Below, piece by piece: positions 42,005-50,629 of a stretch of 64,000 nt of DNA (the first letter of the stretch is position 1; each line of letters opens with the position of its first letter). This DNA is from Chloroflexota bacterium (lineage in GTDB: Bacteria; Chloroflexota; Dehalococcoidia; GIF9; UBA5629): positions 204,501 through 268,500 of the forward strand of contig VGOP01000001.1 of the NCBI GenBank assembly GCA_016875875.1. Direction: 5' to 3'. The notes below the pieces were generated by a model that worked only from the letters and a program-made list of their open reading frames with translations, ran no database searches and had not been told where the DNA came from. Made by a program: the position numbers and the translations under genes.

Positions 42005-43189
42005 TTATCCCAAATCTCTGCCTAGAATGGCGACAGCGCTTACCTGAGGAGGGCCACCGAAAGTGTGGGATAAACCCAGTTTGACGTTCTTTAGCTGGCG
42101 CTCAGGTGTTTGTGCCTTGCCCTGTATTTGCTTATAGACTTCGTATGTCATTCTCAGGCCGCTGGCGCCTACCGGGTGACCGAAGCATTTCAAGCCGCCG
42201 TCTGCGTTTACCGGCAATCCTCCGAAAAGCTCAAAAAAGCCGGCATCTATGTCCTCTTTCGCTTTGCCTTGAGCACTGAAGCCAAAGTTTTCGTAAATAA
42301 TGAGCTCGGTGATAGTAAAGCAATCGTGAACCTCAGCGATATTAAGCTCTTCGCGAGGATTGCGTATCCCGGCTTGCTCGTAGGCTTGGCGTGAGGAGTT
42401 TTGCAAAGCGTCCCAGTTTAGCCAGTCAAATTTGGGACGGGCATGCGGTAGCAGGGGGTCGAAGGATTGTCCTAAACCTTTGATATAAACTGGGTCAACT
42501 CTGAATTTCTTTGCCTGGCTGGCTGGAACCAGGATGGCAGCAGCCGCGCCGTCGCTGTTGCCACAGCAATCGAAGAGCCCCAGAGGCCAGGCGATGATTG
42601 GCGCATTCATTACCTGCTCTAATGTTATCTTGTTGCGAAAATGGGCTTTGGGGGACATGCTGCCATTGTTGTGGTTTTTGACTGCAATCTTGCCGATAGT
42701 TGTCTTGCCCTCCTCTGGGCTTAGTCCATAAGTGTAGAAATACCTGGTAGCGATGAGCGAAAAGCTGCCTGGTGAAGTACGGCGGGCCTCCAATACCGGC
42801 CCCATACCTCGGCCAGTACCAAGGCCAGGGAAGCCTGTATCCTTGAGTTTTTCCACGCCGAGGGCCAATACAATGTCATACATTCCGGAAGCCACACCAA
42901 AGCAGGCGTTTCTTAAGGTTTCGTGTCCAGTAATACACCAGTTTTCAACACGTGTCATGGGGATGCGCAGTTTCAAGGGATTGACCCCGTGGGTAGCTCC
43001 TATGCCAGTTACCGGGGCAGTCACCGTTCCAAACCAACAGGCCTGGATGTCCTTGGGGTCGATGCTGGCATCTTCATAGGCTTCATAGGCAGCCTCTATA
43101 GCTAAATCGTCAAGGCCTAAGTCCCAGCACTCTCCAAACTTGGTGCAACCCATACCTATTATGGCAACTTTATCTTTTATGCTCTCCAT
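42005..43189 (-). CDS. SCP2-type thiolase (acetyl-CoA acetyltransferase family)
   Basis: A 394-residue thiolase of the archaeal/SCP2 type, with the nucleophile Cys85 (VENWCITG), the catalytic VHDCFTITELI histidine and the GGLKCFGHPVGASG motif. All catalytic residues are present, so it should cleave or condense acyl-CoA thioesters. It lies 12 bases upstream in sequence (downstream in transcription) of the HMG-CoA-synthase-like DUF35 fusion, the arrangement seen in archaea where thiolase, HMG-CoA synthase and a DUF35 protein form one complex. Confidence 0.92.
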   Translation of the reverse strand: MESIKDKVAIIGMGCTKFGECWDLGLDDLAIEAAYEAYEDASIDPKDIQACWFGTVTAPVTGIGATHGVNPLKLRIPMTRVENWCITGHETLRNACFGVASGMYDIVLALGVEKLKDTGFPGLGTGRGMGPVLEARRTSPGSFSLIATRYFYTYGLSPEEGKTTIGKIAVKNHNNGSMSPKAHFRNKITLEQVMNAPIIAWPLGLFDCCGNSDGAAAAILVPASQAKKFRVDPVYIKGLGQSFDPLLPHARPKFDWLNWDALQNSSRQAYEQAGIRNPREELNIAEVHDCFTITELIIYENFGFSAQGKAKEDIDAGFFELFGGLPVNADGGLKCFGHPVGASGLRMTYEVYKQIQGKAQTPERQLKNVKLGLSHTFGGPPQVSAVAILGRDLG

Positions 43190-43201
43190 TACTCTCGCCT
43201 C

Positions 43202-44629
43202 CTATCTTATCGGCCGACATTTCCAGAAGTAGTTGTACATGCCGGCCCCTTCGTAAATTTTTCTAAAGGTCATTTCGACTGGCATGTTGATCTTAATCTC
43301 CTTAGGGTCACAATCTGTCATTACGCAGTATATTCTCGCATTCTCTAACTCTGATTCGATGACCATTTGTGGAATTATGGGGTCATCACTTCTGCCAGCC
43401 AGGTTGTCCAAAGAGAAGGTGAACACCTTCCCCTTTTTATCTGAGAGCCTTACCTCATCATAGTTATCTTTAGATTGGCATTGGTAACACACCCGCTGTA
43501 TCGGGAATGTGACCAGACCGCAATTCTTGCATTTGCTGCCGTGAAAGCGAAGAGACCAGTTGCGTTCTCGCCAGCTAACGCTGGCTGATGGAAAGAGACG
43601 GAAAGATTCTCCGGGTTGCGGTTCCAATATGCCACGATAACTTAGGTATCTCTCGTAGGTGGGCAACATCCGCTTTGAGGCTAAAAAGCCTTTTACTCCA
43701 CGCTTGCCTGTTTTGATTTTGTCCACCTCGGCTGTGACTTCGATGAGGAAGGCGTCGCTGCCGTCTCCATAACTGGCAACGAGTAGTTTGTCGCTTTCCT
43801 TGGCATCCTCTAGAGCTGCTGCCAATAATAATAATGAATGGGCACAGCCGCATACTCCTAGGTTGTTAACTAACAAGTCCTGAAGTTGCGTTTTTGGGTC
43901 AAAACCTAGCTGTCGGGCAAGCTGTTGCTGAGTTCTGGCAGTAGGCGCGTAAAGCACTGCTTTAGTGACAGACCCCGCCGCAAGGTTCTGCTTTTTCATT
44001 AAGCCTGAGATTGCTTTGGACATATTTTCAATGTAACCGTGCTCAATTATGAACCTGTCTTCCCAAGATTGCACGAAGGTGTCCTTATCCAGTCTCCAGA
44101 CATCGTACATCTCGTTGGATATTGTGTAGCTGGCCTTGACATTGGCAACTGGCTTTCCATTTTTGCTTACCAATAGAGCTGTTGCGGCATCGCCGAAGTT
44201 TTGCTCATAATCCGAACGAGGGTATCCCAGACGACAATCAGCGGCGGTAACAATTATGTTTTGTGCCGAACCGCTGTTGACTGCATCCAACGCTGCTCTG
44301 AGGGCGGTGGTTCCGGCTCGTAGACTATTACCAAAATCGGCGGTGACTATCTCTGGTTTCAAGTCGGCGGCACCTGCTACTAAAGTGGCACATTGCTTCT
44401 CCCGGAAAGGTGCCGTAGTGGAAGCGAAATACAAGCCGTCAACACTGTTGCGGTCAATTCCGGCGAGGCAATCGAGCACTGCCTCTATGGCCATGGTGAC
44501 GGTATCCTCATCGTTGTTGGCTATGCTCCGCTCGCCGCCCAAAGATGGCCTGCCCCAGGCAGCACCGATGGCATCTCGACTCAGTCGCCACAGCGGCACG
44601 TAAGCTCCGTAAGAGATGATTCCTGACAT
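43202..44629 (-). CDS. HMG-CoA-synthase-like protein fused to DUF35
   Basis: 475 residues. Residues 1-330 have the thiolase fold of archaeal HMG-CoA synthases (GIISYGAYVPLWRLSR, VDGLYFASTTAPF, TADFGNSLRAGTTALRAAL, AADCRLGYPRS). About 360-475 is a DUF35 unit: zinc ribbon CKNCGLVTF...CYQC plus OB fold. The position of the nucleophilic Cys is Leu103 and that of the catalytic Glu is Thr, so ordinary HMG-CoA synthesis is doubtful. DUF35 units in such complexes bind CoA. ATG 44629 with AAGGAGG is preferred over a longer frame from 44692. It is the first gene of a short minus-strand operon with thiolase and MaoC. Confidence 0.85.
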   Translation of the reverse strand: MSGIISYGAYVPLWRLSRDAIGAAWGRPSLGGERSIANNDEDTVTMAIEAVLDCLAGIDRNSVDGLYFASTTAPFREKQCATLVAGAADLKPEIVTADFGNSLRAGTTALRAALDAVNSGSAQNIIVTAADCRLGYPRSDYEQNFGDAATALLVSKNGKPVANVKASYTISNEMYDVWRLDKDTFVQSWEDRFIIEHGYIENMSKAISGLMKKQNLAAGSVTKAVLYAPTARTQQQLARQLGFDPKTQLQDLLVNNLGVCGCAHSLLLLAAALEDAKESDKLLVASYGDGSDAFLIEVTAEVDKIKTGKRGVKGFLASKRMLPTYERYLSYRGILEPQPGESFRLFPSASVSWRERNWSLRFHGSKCKNCGLVTFPIQRVCYQCQSKDNYDEVRLSDKKGKVFTFSLDNLAGRSDDPIIPQMVIESELENARIYCVMTDCDPKEIKINMPVEMTFRKIYEGAGMYNYFWKCRPIR

Positions 44630-44862
44630 CAAAAAGCCTCCTTGTATCCTAAGCTTTATTTGAAGGTTGATTTCTTTCTGAGAAAAGCGCACAAATTGAT
44701 TTGGGATAAAAGGTAGATGTTTTTATAAAATCCGTCCCAGCCAGAAGCTTCACATATTATAACACAGGGTTCAAGGTCCGCGAGGAGTTAACATGGGGAC
44801 TTGACAACAACCGTGCAATGTATAAAGATAGATGTCACGACTAATGTTTTAAAGGAGGTGTC

Positions 44863-45432
44863 ATGTTGAACAAAAAATACAAATTCGCGGTGCTGTTTAT
44901 TGCCATGTTGCTTGTTCTAGGCCTTACCTTGCCGGCATGCACGTGCCAGAAACCGACTGAGACGGAGAAGCCGCCGGCTCCACCCGGAGAACCAGCGGCT
45001 CTATCGTTCGAGGCTGCTGAGTATGTGAATGCAGACCGTGGTTTCTCTGTGAAATACCCTAAGGAATGGCTGCAGCAACCAAGTGAAGAGCCAACGACTG
45101 TTTTTTATGCTGCTGCGGAGAAAAGAGTTCCTGCGTTGAGTATTTCTGTCCTGGGTGGTGCCACTTTTGCTGAGGCACTCACTGCCGCTTTGGCGCCGGC
45201 TGGCTCGGATATCAAAATTACTACTGAGCGGGCGTCGACTTTGGCGGATGGCAAATCGGCCTCTGAAGCTGTGGTTAAGTGGAAGGTTCAAGGATTTGGG
45301 GCTGACACCTTTGCCCTCGGTGTTAAGAAGGGCGACAAATGGGTCATAGTTGCCATAACTACCGTGTCTCTACTGGCAAAGTACGATGAAGCGCTATTTT
45401 CAGAAATAGCACATACCCTAAAATTCAAATAA
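44863..45432 (+). CDS. Secreted lipoprotein
   Basis: 189 residues with a lipoprotein signal: Lys-rich start, hydrophobic helix and lipobox LPAC at about 23-26, followed by a Pro/Glu/Lys linker and a globular domain (about 50-189) that starts with the PsbP-like phrase RGFSVKYPKEWLQQ. Similar surface lipoproteins in anaerobes hold a PsbP-fold domain of unknown function. AAAGGAGGTG precedes the ATG at 44863. A TTGACA at 44801 and TATAAA at 44821 lie upstream but with poor spacing. It stands alone on the plus strand within a minus-strand cluster. Confidence 0.85.
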   Translation: MLNKKYKFAVLFIAMLLVLGLTLPACTCQKPTETEKPPAPPGEPAALSFEAAEYVNADRGFSVKYPKEWLQQPSEEPTTVFYAAAEKRVPALSISVLGGATFAEALTAALAPAGSDIKITTERASTLADGKSASEAVVKWKVQGFGADTFALGVKKGDKWVIVAITTVSLLAKYDEALFSEIAHTLKFK

Positions 45433-45490
45433 GGAGTACTTGAGCATTTTACAGCTTGGATGTAGCTCTACTGGTAAAATAAGGTAGGGG

Positions 45491-45700
45491 CTAAGGAGAG
45501 CGCGTTTTAGATAGCGTCTTATAATCAGCAACTAGCTCTCGCAATATCTTCTCACGATAGTTCGTGTAGAAGATATTTGCTTTGTCAATAAGTTTGTAGA
45601 AAATCTCCTCCCCCTTCTTGTGTCTAAGGTTGGGAGTTATCCTTATATTGCTCCGATTAGAGATTTCAAATCCTACTAATCCTTTAGTAGTATAGTGCAC
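45491..45700 (-). pseudogene. CaiB/BaiF CoA-transferase fragment
   Basis: A 69-codon frame whose core (NLRHKKGEEIFYKLIDKANIF, YTNYREKILRELVADYKTLSK) matches the class III CoA-transferase motif that normally reads D.RKPKG.EIF.KLV..ADV...NFRP.VL..LG.DY..L. The preceding N-terminal catalytic part and the rest of the ~400-residue enzyme are missing, so it is a broken remnant. It lies just downstream of the DUF35-SCP2 gene, so a full CoA-transferase was probably once part of this cluster. Confidence 0.65.
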
Positions 45701-45705
45701 TTGAA

Positions 45706-46713
45706 TTACTTCGCTGTCTTTTCCTTCTGCTCCATGACTAAGAATCGAGCCAATCTATCGAGTTTGAAAATGGTGTTGAACTCCAGATTCTTGCTTATCC
45801 ACAGCTTTTTCATTATGACGGAGTCGGTAATAGCGCCCTTATACATCAGCCCGTCAAGGAGAGTCTTGGGGTCTTCACATGCCATGACAAAGTCGGGAGA
45901 CGCTAGCTTCTTGTCTTCAATCCTGAAATCGCCGTTATCTATGTACATAGCAAACTCGCTGGCCTTTGTCTTCACCGCGATATTCCGCTTCCAACCTTCA
46001 ATCGCTTTACGAGCGCGTTTTGATTGGCTCATCTTAATGGCCAGAGCCAGCATCTCCTTAAGACACTGTTTGTAGTTGGCCATGTCCTTGTCAGTTGGCT
46101 TAGAAAATTGAGGTTCTTTTGGTGCTGCCCAGTTTAATTCAGACTCCTGGAGCCCTTCCTTGGCAACTTGCTGTGGAGTCAGTTCCGAAGTGGGCACACA
46201 GTAGATATCTGATATCTGCCCTACGCGCTCGTCTCTGAAGATCACCTTGACCTCTGTGCCCTTTTTGATTAATCCAGGCACCAGTATTCCTGTGGTGGTG
46301 TAAAGCATGACGCTCAGGGCTGTATCGGCGCCCTTTAGTATTACACGTCCCCTGCCGAAGGGCGCTTTGTCCAGAAACAGTGAAGTGGCGAAGTAAGTAA
46401 TGGGTGGGGTTGTGTTCATCCTGCCTATTTGGCCGACTTCTACCGGCTTGGTGGGTGCGAACTCGCAGTCAGGGCAATGGGTCATCATAGGTGGAACCCT
46501 GACCATGCCACACTTGGAGCATTTGCAGCCGAGAATTTTCCTTTCGTTTTTAATGGCGAGGAAGAAGGGCGAAAGCTCACCTATGCTTCGCTCATAAAAG
46601 GTAAACATTGCATCGTTCTGTAACAGGTAGTCTTGATTCTCAAGAGTTATTACTCTGCTTCTTATTTCTGGTATGAACTCGTCCGGTATAATTTTTCGTC
46701 TCTTTTCTGACAT
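45706..46713 (-). CDS. DUF35 zinc-ribbon/OB-fold protein fused to SCP2 domain
   Basis: 335 residues. An N-terminal helix region (1-55) leads into a zinc ribbon (CKCSKCGMVRVPPMMTHCPDC) and an OB fold (about 90-170, TPPITYFATS... VEVIF-type strands), which is DUF35. The C-terminal 130 residues are an SCP2/sterol-carrier domain (AVKTKASEFAMYIDNGDFRIEDKK.. PDFVMACEDPKTLLDG). SCP2 domains hold lipid or acyl-CoA chains, and DUF35 bridges thiolase-fold enzymes. It is 16 bases downstream of a Cys-less thiolase-like gene and its probable partner. Together they resemble Ltp2-ChsH2(DUF35) steroid side-chain aldolases. Confidence 0.87.
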   Translation of the reverse strand: MSEKRRKIIPDEFIPEIRSRVITLENQDYLLQNDAMFTFYERSIGELSPFFLAIKNERKILGCKCSKCGMVRVPPMMTHCPDCEFAPTKPVEVGQIGRMNTTPPITYFATSLFLDKAPFGRGRVILKGADTALSVMLYTTTGILVPGLIKKGTEVKVIFRDERVGQISDIYCVPTSELTPQQVAKEGLQESELNWAAPKEPQFSKPTDKDMANYKQCLKEMLALAIKMSQSKRARKAIEGWKRNIAVKTKASEFAMYIDNGDFRIEDKKLASPDFVMACEDPKTLLDGLMYKGAITDSVIMKKLWISKNLEFNTIFKLDRLARFLVMEQKEKTAK

Positions 46714-46729
46714 TATTGGACCTCCTTAA

Positions 46730-47926
46730 TTATTCATGTTCCAGTGTTGCGCACACTGTATATTGGGCGACGGTGCTTCCTGTGCCGTGTATCAGAGCGG
46801 TTTTGAGCTTCCTTTTAATTAGCTCGTTTCTGGCTGACCAGACTGACATTATGTTGCTAGCACCAACAGCATGCCCACAGTAGGTCAGACCGCCGCATGG
46901 ATTGACCAGATATTTACCACCCGGCAATATAAGTCCATCTTCGATAAGGGAGTCAACTGTTTGGTAGGGTACCAAGCCAAACTCCGCCATACTGATTTCA
47001 AGTTGTTGAATGAAGGCATCGTGGAGTTCGACTATCTGTATAGCCTTTACGGGATCTTTTATGCCGGCCATTTCGTAAGCGCGGTGGGCACCGAGGTAAT
47101 CGGAAACGATGTGAGACATATTTTTCTGATTCTTACCGGCAAAGGAGTGTTCATTAGCTTCCCCTACGCCTGTGATCCAGATTATTGGCTTTCCACTATT
47201 CTTGGCTATGACCTTTGCTGTTTCCTCTTCAGCCAGGATTAGAGCCGCGGCACCTTCGCTATAGACGCATATCTCCAGCTCTTTGAAGGGGTAAACTATG
47301 TACCTCGAGTTCATTACCTCTTCAGGAGTTACCTGGTCAAATTGTCTTTGGGCATAGGGATTGCCTCTCACTTGTTGGCTGAGCAATGCAGATATCTGAG
47401 CAGTGACCTCTGGTTTTAGAGTGCCTGGATATTCATCCATGTAGCCCAAGACTACTTCGGCGTAGCTATCTGAAGCACTCCAGCCTATTTTCTGCTCAAA
47501 AAAGGTATCACCCGACCAAGCGATAGTCTTGATTACCTCTGGTGTTGCTGACATGGATGTAAAATCAAAGCAATCGGTAGCCTTCTCCACGCCCAAGACC
47601 AGAGCGGTTTTGAATCTTTCTCCGGCCAGATAAGCATGGGCTGCTGATAAGGTATAAGCACCTGTTGCCCCACCATTACTTATGCGTATGCCAAACTTAT
47701 TTTGCATTCCTAATATGCCTTGCAAGGGATGCTCTGGAATACAAGCCCTTTCGAAGATGTCGTTGTATATTCCGTAAAAGACAGCGTCTACATCCTTGAT
47801 AGAGATAGCTGTATCTGCGACCGCTTCCCTAGTGGCCATCTGGGCCAGTTCGTAATAGGTTTTCTGATACCATTTGCCTCTAAAAGGTGTTACCGCTGCG
47901 CCTACAATTCCAACTTTTTTTGCCAT
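46730..47926 (-). CDS. Thiolase-fold protein lacking the nucleophilic cysteine
   Basis: 398 residues with a complete thiolase fold and ELHDAFIQQLEI and GGLTYCGHAVGASN in place of the usual HDxF and GHP motifs. The N-terminal nucleophile region reads ISNGGATGAY, so the Cys of ENxCxSG is Gly86. A thiolytic thiolase is thus unlikely. In the Ltp2 family a thiolase fold that lost its cysteines works as a retro-aldolase on beta-hydroxyacyl-CoAs with a DUF35 partner. A DUF35-SCP2 gene follows here directly (16-base gap). AAAGGAGGC lies before the ATG at 47926. Confidence 0.85.
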   Translation of the reverse strand: MAKKVGIVGAAVTPFRGKWYQKTYYELAQMATREAVADTAISIKDVDAVFYGIYNDIFERACIPEHPLQGILGMQNKFGIRISNGGATGAYTLSAAHAYLAGERFKTALVLGVEKATDCFDFTSMSATPEVIKTIAWSGDTFFEQKIGWSASDSYAEVVLGYMDEYPGTLKPEVTAQISALLSQQVRGNPYAQRQFDQVTPEEVMNSRYIVYPFKELEICVYSEGAAALILAEEETAKVIAKNSGKPIIWITGVGEANEHSFAGKNQKNMSHIVSDYLGAHRAYEMAGIKDPVKAIQIVELHDAFIQQLEISMAEFGLVPYQTVDSLIEDGLILPGGKYLVNPCGGLTYCGHAVGASNIMSVWSARNELIKRKLKTALIHGTGSTVAQYTVCATLEHE

Positions 47927-48070
47927 ATATTCTTTTGCCTCCTTTAGTTTTTATCTTGCGACACCTAGTTTCCTTTTTTTACGCCATATTGATATTTTCG
48001 AATTCTTATCCGCCTTGGCGTCAGTTCCGTGCATAAAGAAGCATCTAGGTTTTGGCCGTGAGCCTTGATC

Positions 48071-49855
48071 TTAAGCACCTTTCGATCCTATGAAGAATCC
48101 TTTAGGGTCGAATAACCTGAGCAGGGTTACCTCTTCTTCAGTCGGTGGCTCAGCTTTCTTCAAATTCGGGGCAACTTCGAGTTCCCAGCCGACCTTTTCT
48201 TTTATCTCGGCTACGGCCTCTTCTGCCTTCTGGTTTGCCTGGGAAGGAATATAGGCTGTCAGCGTAAAGGTTTCCTTATCTCCAATCTTTTCGAAGACGC
48301 CGACATCTGTGACCAGTGTCTTCACATTTTTCCCAGGGCAGGTGATGTACGGCACTTTCTCCACTAGCCTCAACTTGCCTGAGTTAGTCACGACCACTGT
48401 TTCCCTATTGTTGGTAGCTATATCGTTGGCTCCTCCAGAACCTACTAGGTATGTTACACCCGGAATTTTTGTCGAGTTTATATTTCCGAATTTATCCACC
48501 TGGCCGGCTGCTAAGACACCTATACATTGATTAGATGGACCGCTGACAAATATGCCAAGCATTGTCTCTATATTATTCAGGATTTTACATGTTGGCATGC
48601 AATAGTAACTGAATATGGTTGGGTCTGACGCCCTCGGCGAATAGCCGTACATGCCTATCTCAGCCATTATATCTACATCATGCCCTCTTTCTTTAAGTCT
48701 GTGGATAGCTAGCCAGGAAGCTAAGTTCGAGAGGCCTACACCAGTTAATATAGTCTTATATTCTCCCATGATGAATTTGTCAACTATGATATGAGCGGCA
48801 GTTATAGCCATCTTCTCTGCCAGGTTTGGTTGCCTATTAAAATCGATCTTTGGTATTTCAGTCGTTATCTCAGCTTTCCACGAGTCAGAATCTGCCTTTT
48901 GTTTCAGGTAAAGGAGTCTGTCTCTGCCAACTTTTGAAAGGTACTCGTCATTGTCTTTACAACTCAGGATCCAAGTTTTTATCCACTTCAAGAATTTGTC
49001 CTCATCTCTTGAGGCATTCCTGACATCAGTAAAAAAATCGTAGTCGTCGAAGTAGTGCTCGAATTCGGGTAATCCACAGTTTGTCATTCCGCCGGGATGG
49101 GCCCCGTAAGGCACCTCGCATACCGCCTTGACCATATAGGATGGGATTCGGACTAGGTGTGAATGTTTGCGTACATATTCTGTGGGGACAATTTTTTCAG
49201 CGCTAACTATAACTCCGTTTTTCGCCCCCCAAGCCCCAAAGACATCGGGTCCCAAGGGATAGGTCATTATTAAATTCCCGCAGCGGTCTGCAGCAATGCC
49301 ATGAACTAAGGTTATATCAGGTCTTAAAGCTTTCATCAGCCCAATTTTCTCCCCCGGGTCAAATGGGTCAGCTATGACGGTAAACGATTCTTTGTTTTCC
49401 TCCTCCATGGAGCTGCCCACGAGTGACCTGGTGGGGGTGAAACCCCATCCCATTGCTCCAGCCAGAAGTCTTTGTGGGATGGTAAGCATCGTCCAGTTCT
49501 CGAACTCCACCTTGCCAGACAGGTAAGCTTTTTGAATAACGGGGTTTGGTCCAGGTGATGGATAAACATCACCGGCGTAACTAGTTATGATTTTCTTAAC
49601 CAGTTTTCCTTGAATTAAGGCGAGCACGGTTACACTAACACCATTGCTTATAAGGGTGAAATCTGGATTTTTACCCCAGAATTCCCTTACAAGCTGGTAG
49701 AATAAGGCTCCACCTCTCCCTGCAAAATGGATGGTCATTCCTTTCTTGACGTGCCTTCTTATGGCTTCCTCCAACGAGCATAGCTTGTCCTCTCCTTCAA
49801 CTACAGGCACTTGAAACCTTGAGTCTATGAAAGCCCTCAGCTCTTTTGCGTCCAT
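48071..49855 (-). CDS. Fused two-domain CoA-transferase (glutaconate/3-oxoacid type)
   Basis: 594 residues with two class I CoA-transferase halves. Residues ~1-320 are the A half (GMTIHFAGRGGALFYQLVREFWGKNPDFTLI, DIVHG-like ITLVHGIAADRCGN). Residues ~350-594 are the B half (MAITAAHIIVD, GVGLSNLASWLAIHR, MAEIGMYGYSP with the likely acyl-accepting Glu, YLVGSGGANDIATN). Fusion of A and B occurs in some members, and the usual form has two genes. It moves CoA between acids and would activate or release substrates of the nearby acyl-CoA cluster. It starts the minus-strand run from 49855 to 45706. Confidence 0.88.
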   Translation of the reverse strand: MDAKELRAFIDSRFQVPVVEGEDKLCSLEEAIRRHVKKGMTIHFAGRGGALFYQLVREFWGKNPDFTLISNGVSVTVLALIQGKLVKKIITSYAGDVYPSPGPNPVIQKAYLSGKVEFENWTMLTIPQRLLAGAMGWGFTPTRSLVGSSMEEENKESFTVIADPFDPGEKIGLMKALRPDITLVHGIAADRCGNLIMTYPLGPDVFGAWGAKNGVIVSAEKIVPTEYVRKHSHLVRIPSYMVKAVCEVPYGAHPGGMTNCGLPEFEHYFDDYDFFTDVRNASRDEDKFLKWIKTWILSCKDNDEYLSKVGRDRLLYLKQKADSDSWKAEITTEIPKIDFNRQPNLAEKMAITAAHIIVDKFIMGEYKTILTGVGLSNLASWLAIHRLKERGHDVDIMAEIGMYGYSPRASDPTIFSYYCMPTCKILNNIETMLGIFVSGPSNQCIGVLAAGQVDKFGNINSTKIPGVTYLVGSGGANDIATNNRETVVVTNSGKLRLVEKVPYITCPGKNVKTLVTDVGVFEKIGDKETFTLTAYIPSQANQKAEEAVAEIKEKVGWELEVAPNLKKAEPPTEEEVTLLRLFDPKGFFIGSKGA

Positions 49856-50053
49856 GTTGGTACGTTAATGGTTTCTTTGATGCAGCTTTGATGTCGCACA
49901 ATTTTGCCTGAGTATCCGTGCAGGCAAACTGAGATTTGTCTAAGTAGGTCAGGCTTATCAGATGTTAGCATCTACATGCGTAGCTGTCAATTTTATTTGG
50001 TATGTCGTTGTTTGCGCTTTGAAGAAGCTTGATGCTACAATGTGTTCAAAGCT

Positions 50054-50629
50054 ATGGTGCTCAGTGACAGGACAATTAAAGACGAGATCGCCAAAGGCAG
50101 GATTATTATTGAGCCTCTAATCCCGAATTGCATCCAGCCAGCTAGTGTTGACCTTCATTTGGACAAAAAGCTCATTGTTTTTAAACCGCAACGGCATCCT
50201 GCCTATATAGATGTCAGGCGTAGCCTGGATCACTTGCATGAGCTTGTAGAGCTTGATGGGGATGATGCTTTTTTCCTTAATCCTGGTGAGTTTGTCCTGG
50301 CCAGCACGTTGGAAGCGATTACTCTGCCAGATGACATAGTTGGAAGACTTGAGGGGAAAAGCTCTCTGGGGAGAATTGGGCTTCTAATCCACTCAACAGC
50401 TGGTTATGTTGATCCGGGTTGGCAGGGGCACCTTACCATCGAGCTATCCAATGTTGCCAAATTGCCGATTACCCTTTATTATGAGATGAAGATTGGGCAA
50501 ATCTCTTTCCTTAAGCTAACCTCTTCTGTAGACAGGTTATATGGGGCAGCTGAGTTAGGGAGTAGATATCAAGGGCAGGCCGAACCGACTGCTAGTAAGT
50601 ATTACAAGGATTTTGTAAAGGGGTCATAA
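50054..50629 (+). CDS. dcd: dCTP deaminase
   Basis: 191 residues with the Dcd/dUTPase fold: ILSD-type start (MVLSDRTIKDEI), PASVDLHL, GEFVLASTLE, the signature GRLEGKSSLGRIGLLIHSTAGYVDPGW with the nucleotide-binding Ser-Ser and catalytic Glu, and QGQAEPTAS at the C-terminus. It converts dCTP to dUTP, and bifunctional forms go to dUMP. A GTG at 50042 is an in-frame alternative, but the family starts at MVLSD. It leads straight into ribD (TAAGTG), an odd partner for riboflavin genes. Confidence 0.94.
   Translation: MVLSDRTIKDEIAKGRIIIEPLIPNCIQPASVDLHLDKKLIVFKPQRHPAYIDVRRSLDHLHELVELDGDDAFFLNPGEFVLASTLEAITLPDDIVGRLEGKSSLGRIGLLIHSTAGYVDPGWQGHLTIELSNVAKLPITLYYEMKIGQISFLKLTSSVDRLYGAAELGSRYQGQAEPTASKYYKDFVKGS

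Noticed and set aside
44801-44826. TTGACA and TATAAA upstream of the lipoprotein gene
   Set aside because: Spacer is only 14 bases. No firm promoter call.
45465-45495. D-arm-like wording (GTAGCTC, GGTAAAAT)
   Set aside because: No anticodon stem or T-arm follows. Not a tRNA.
49856-50041. Possible FMN riboswitch before the riboflavin operon
   Set aside because: None of the conserved RFN element blocks is visible, and dcd is the first gene.
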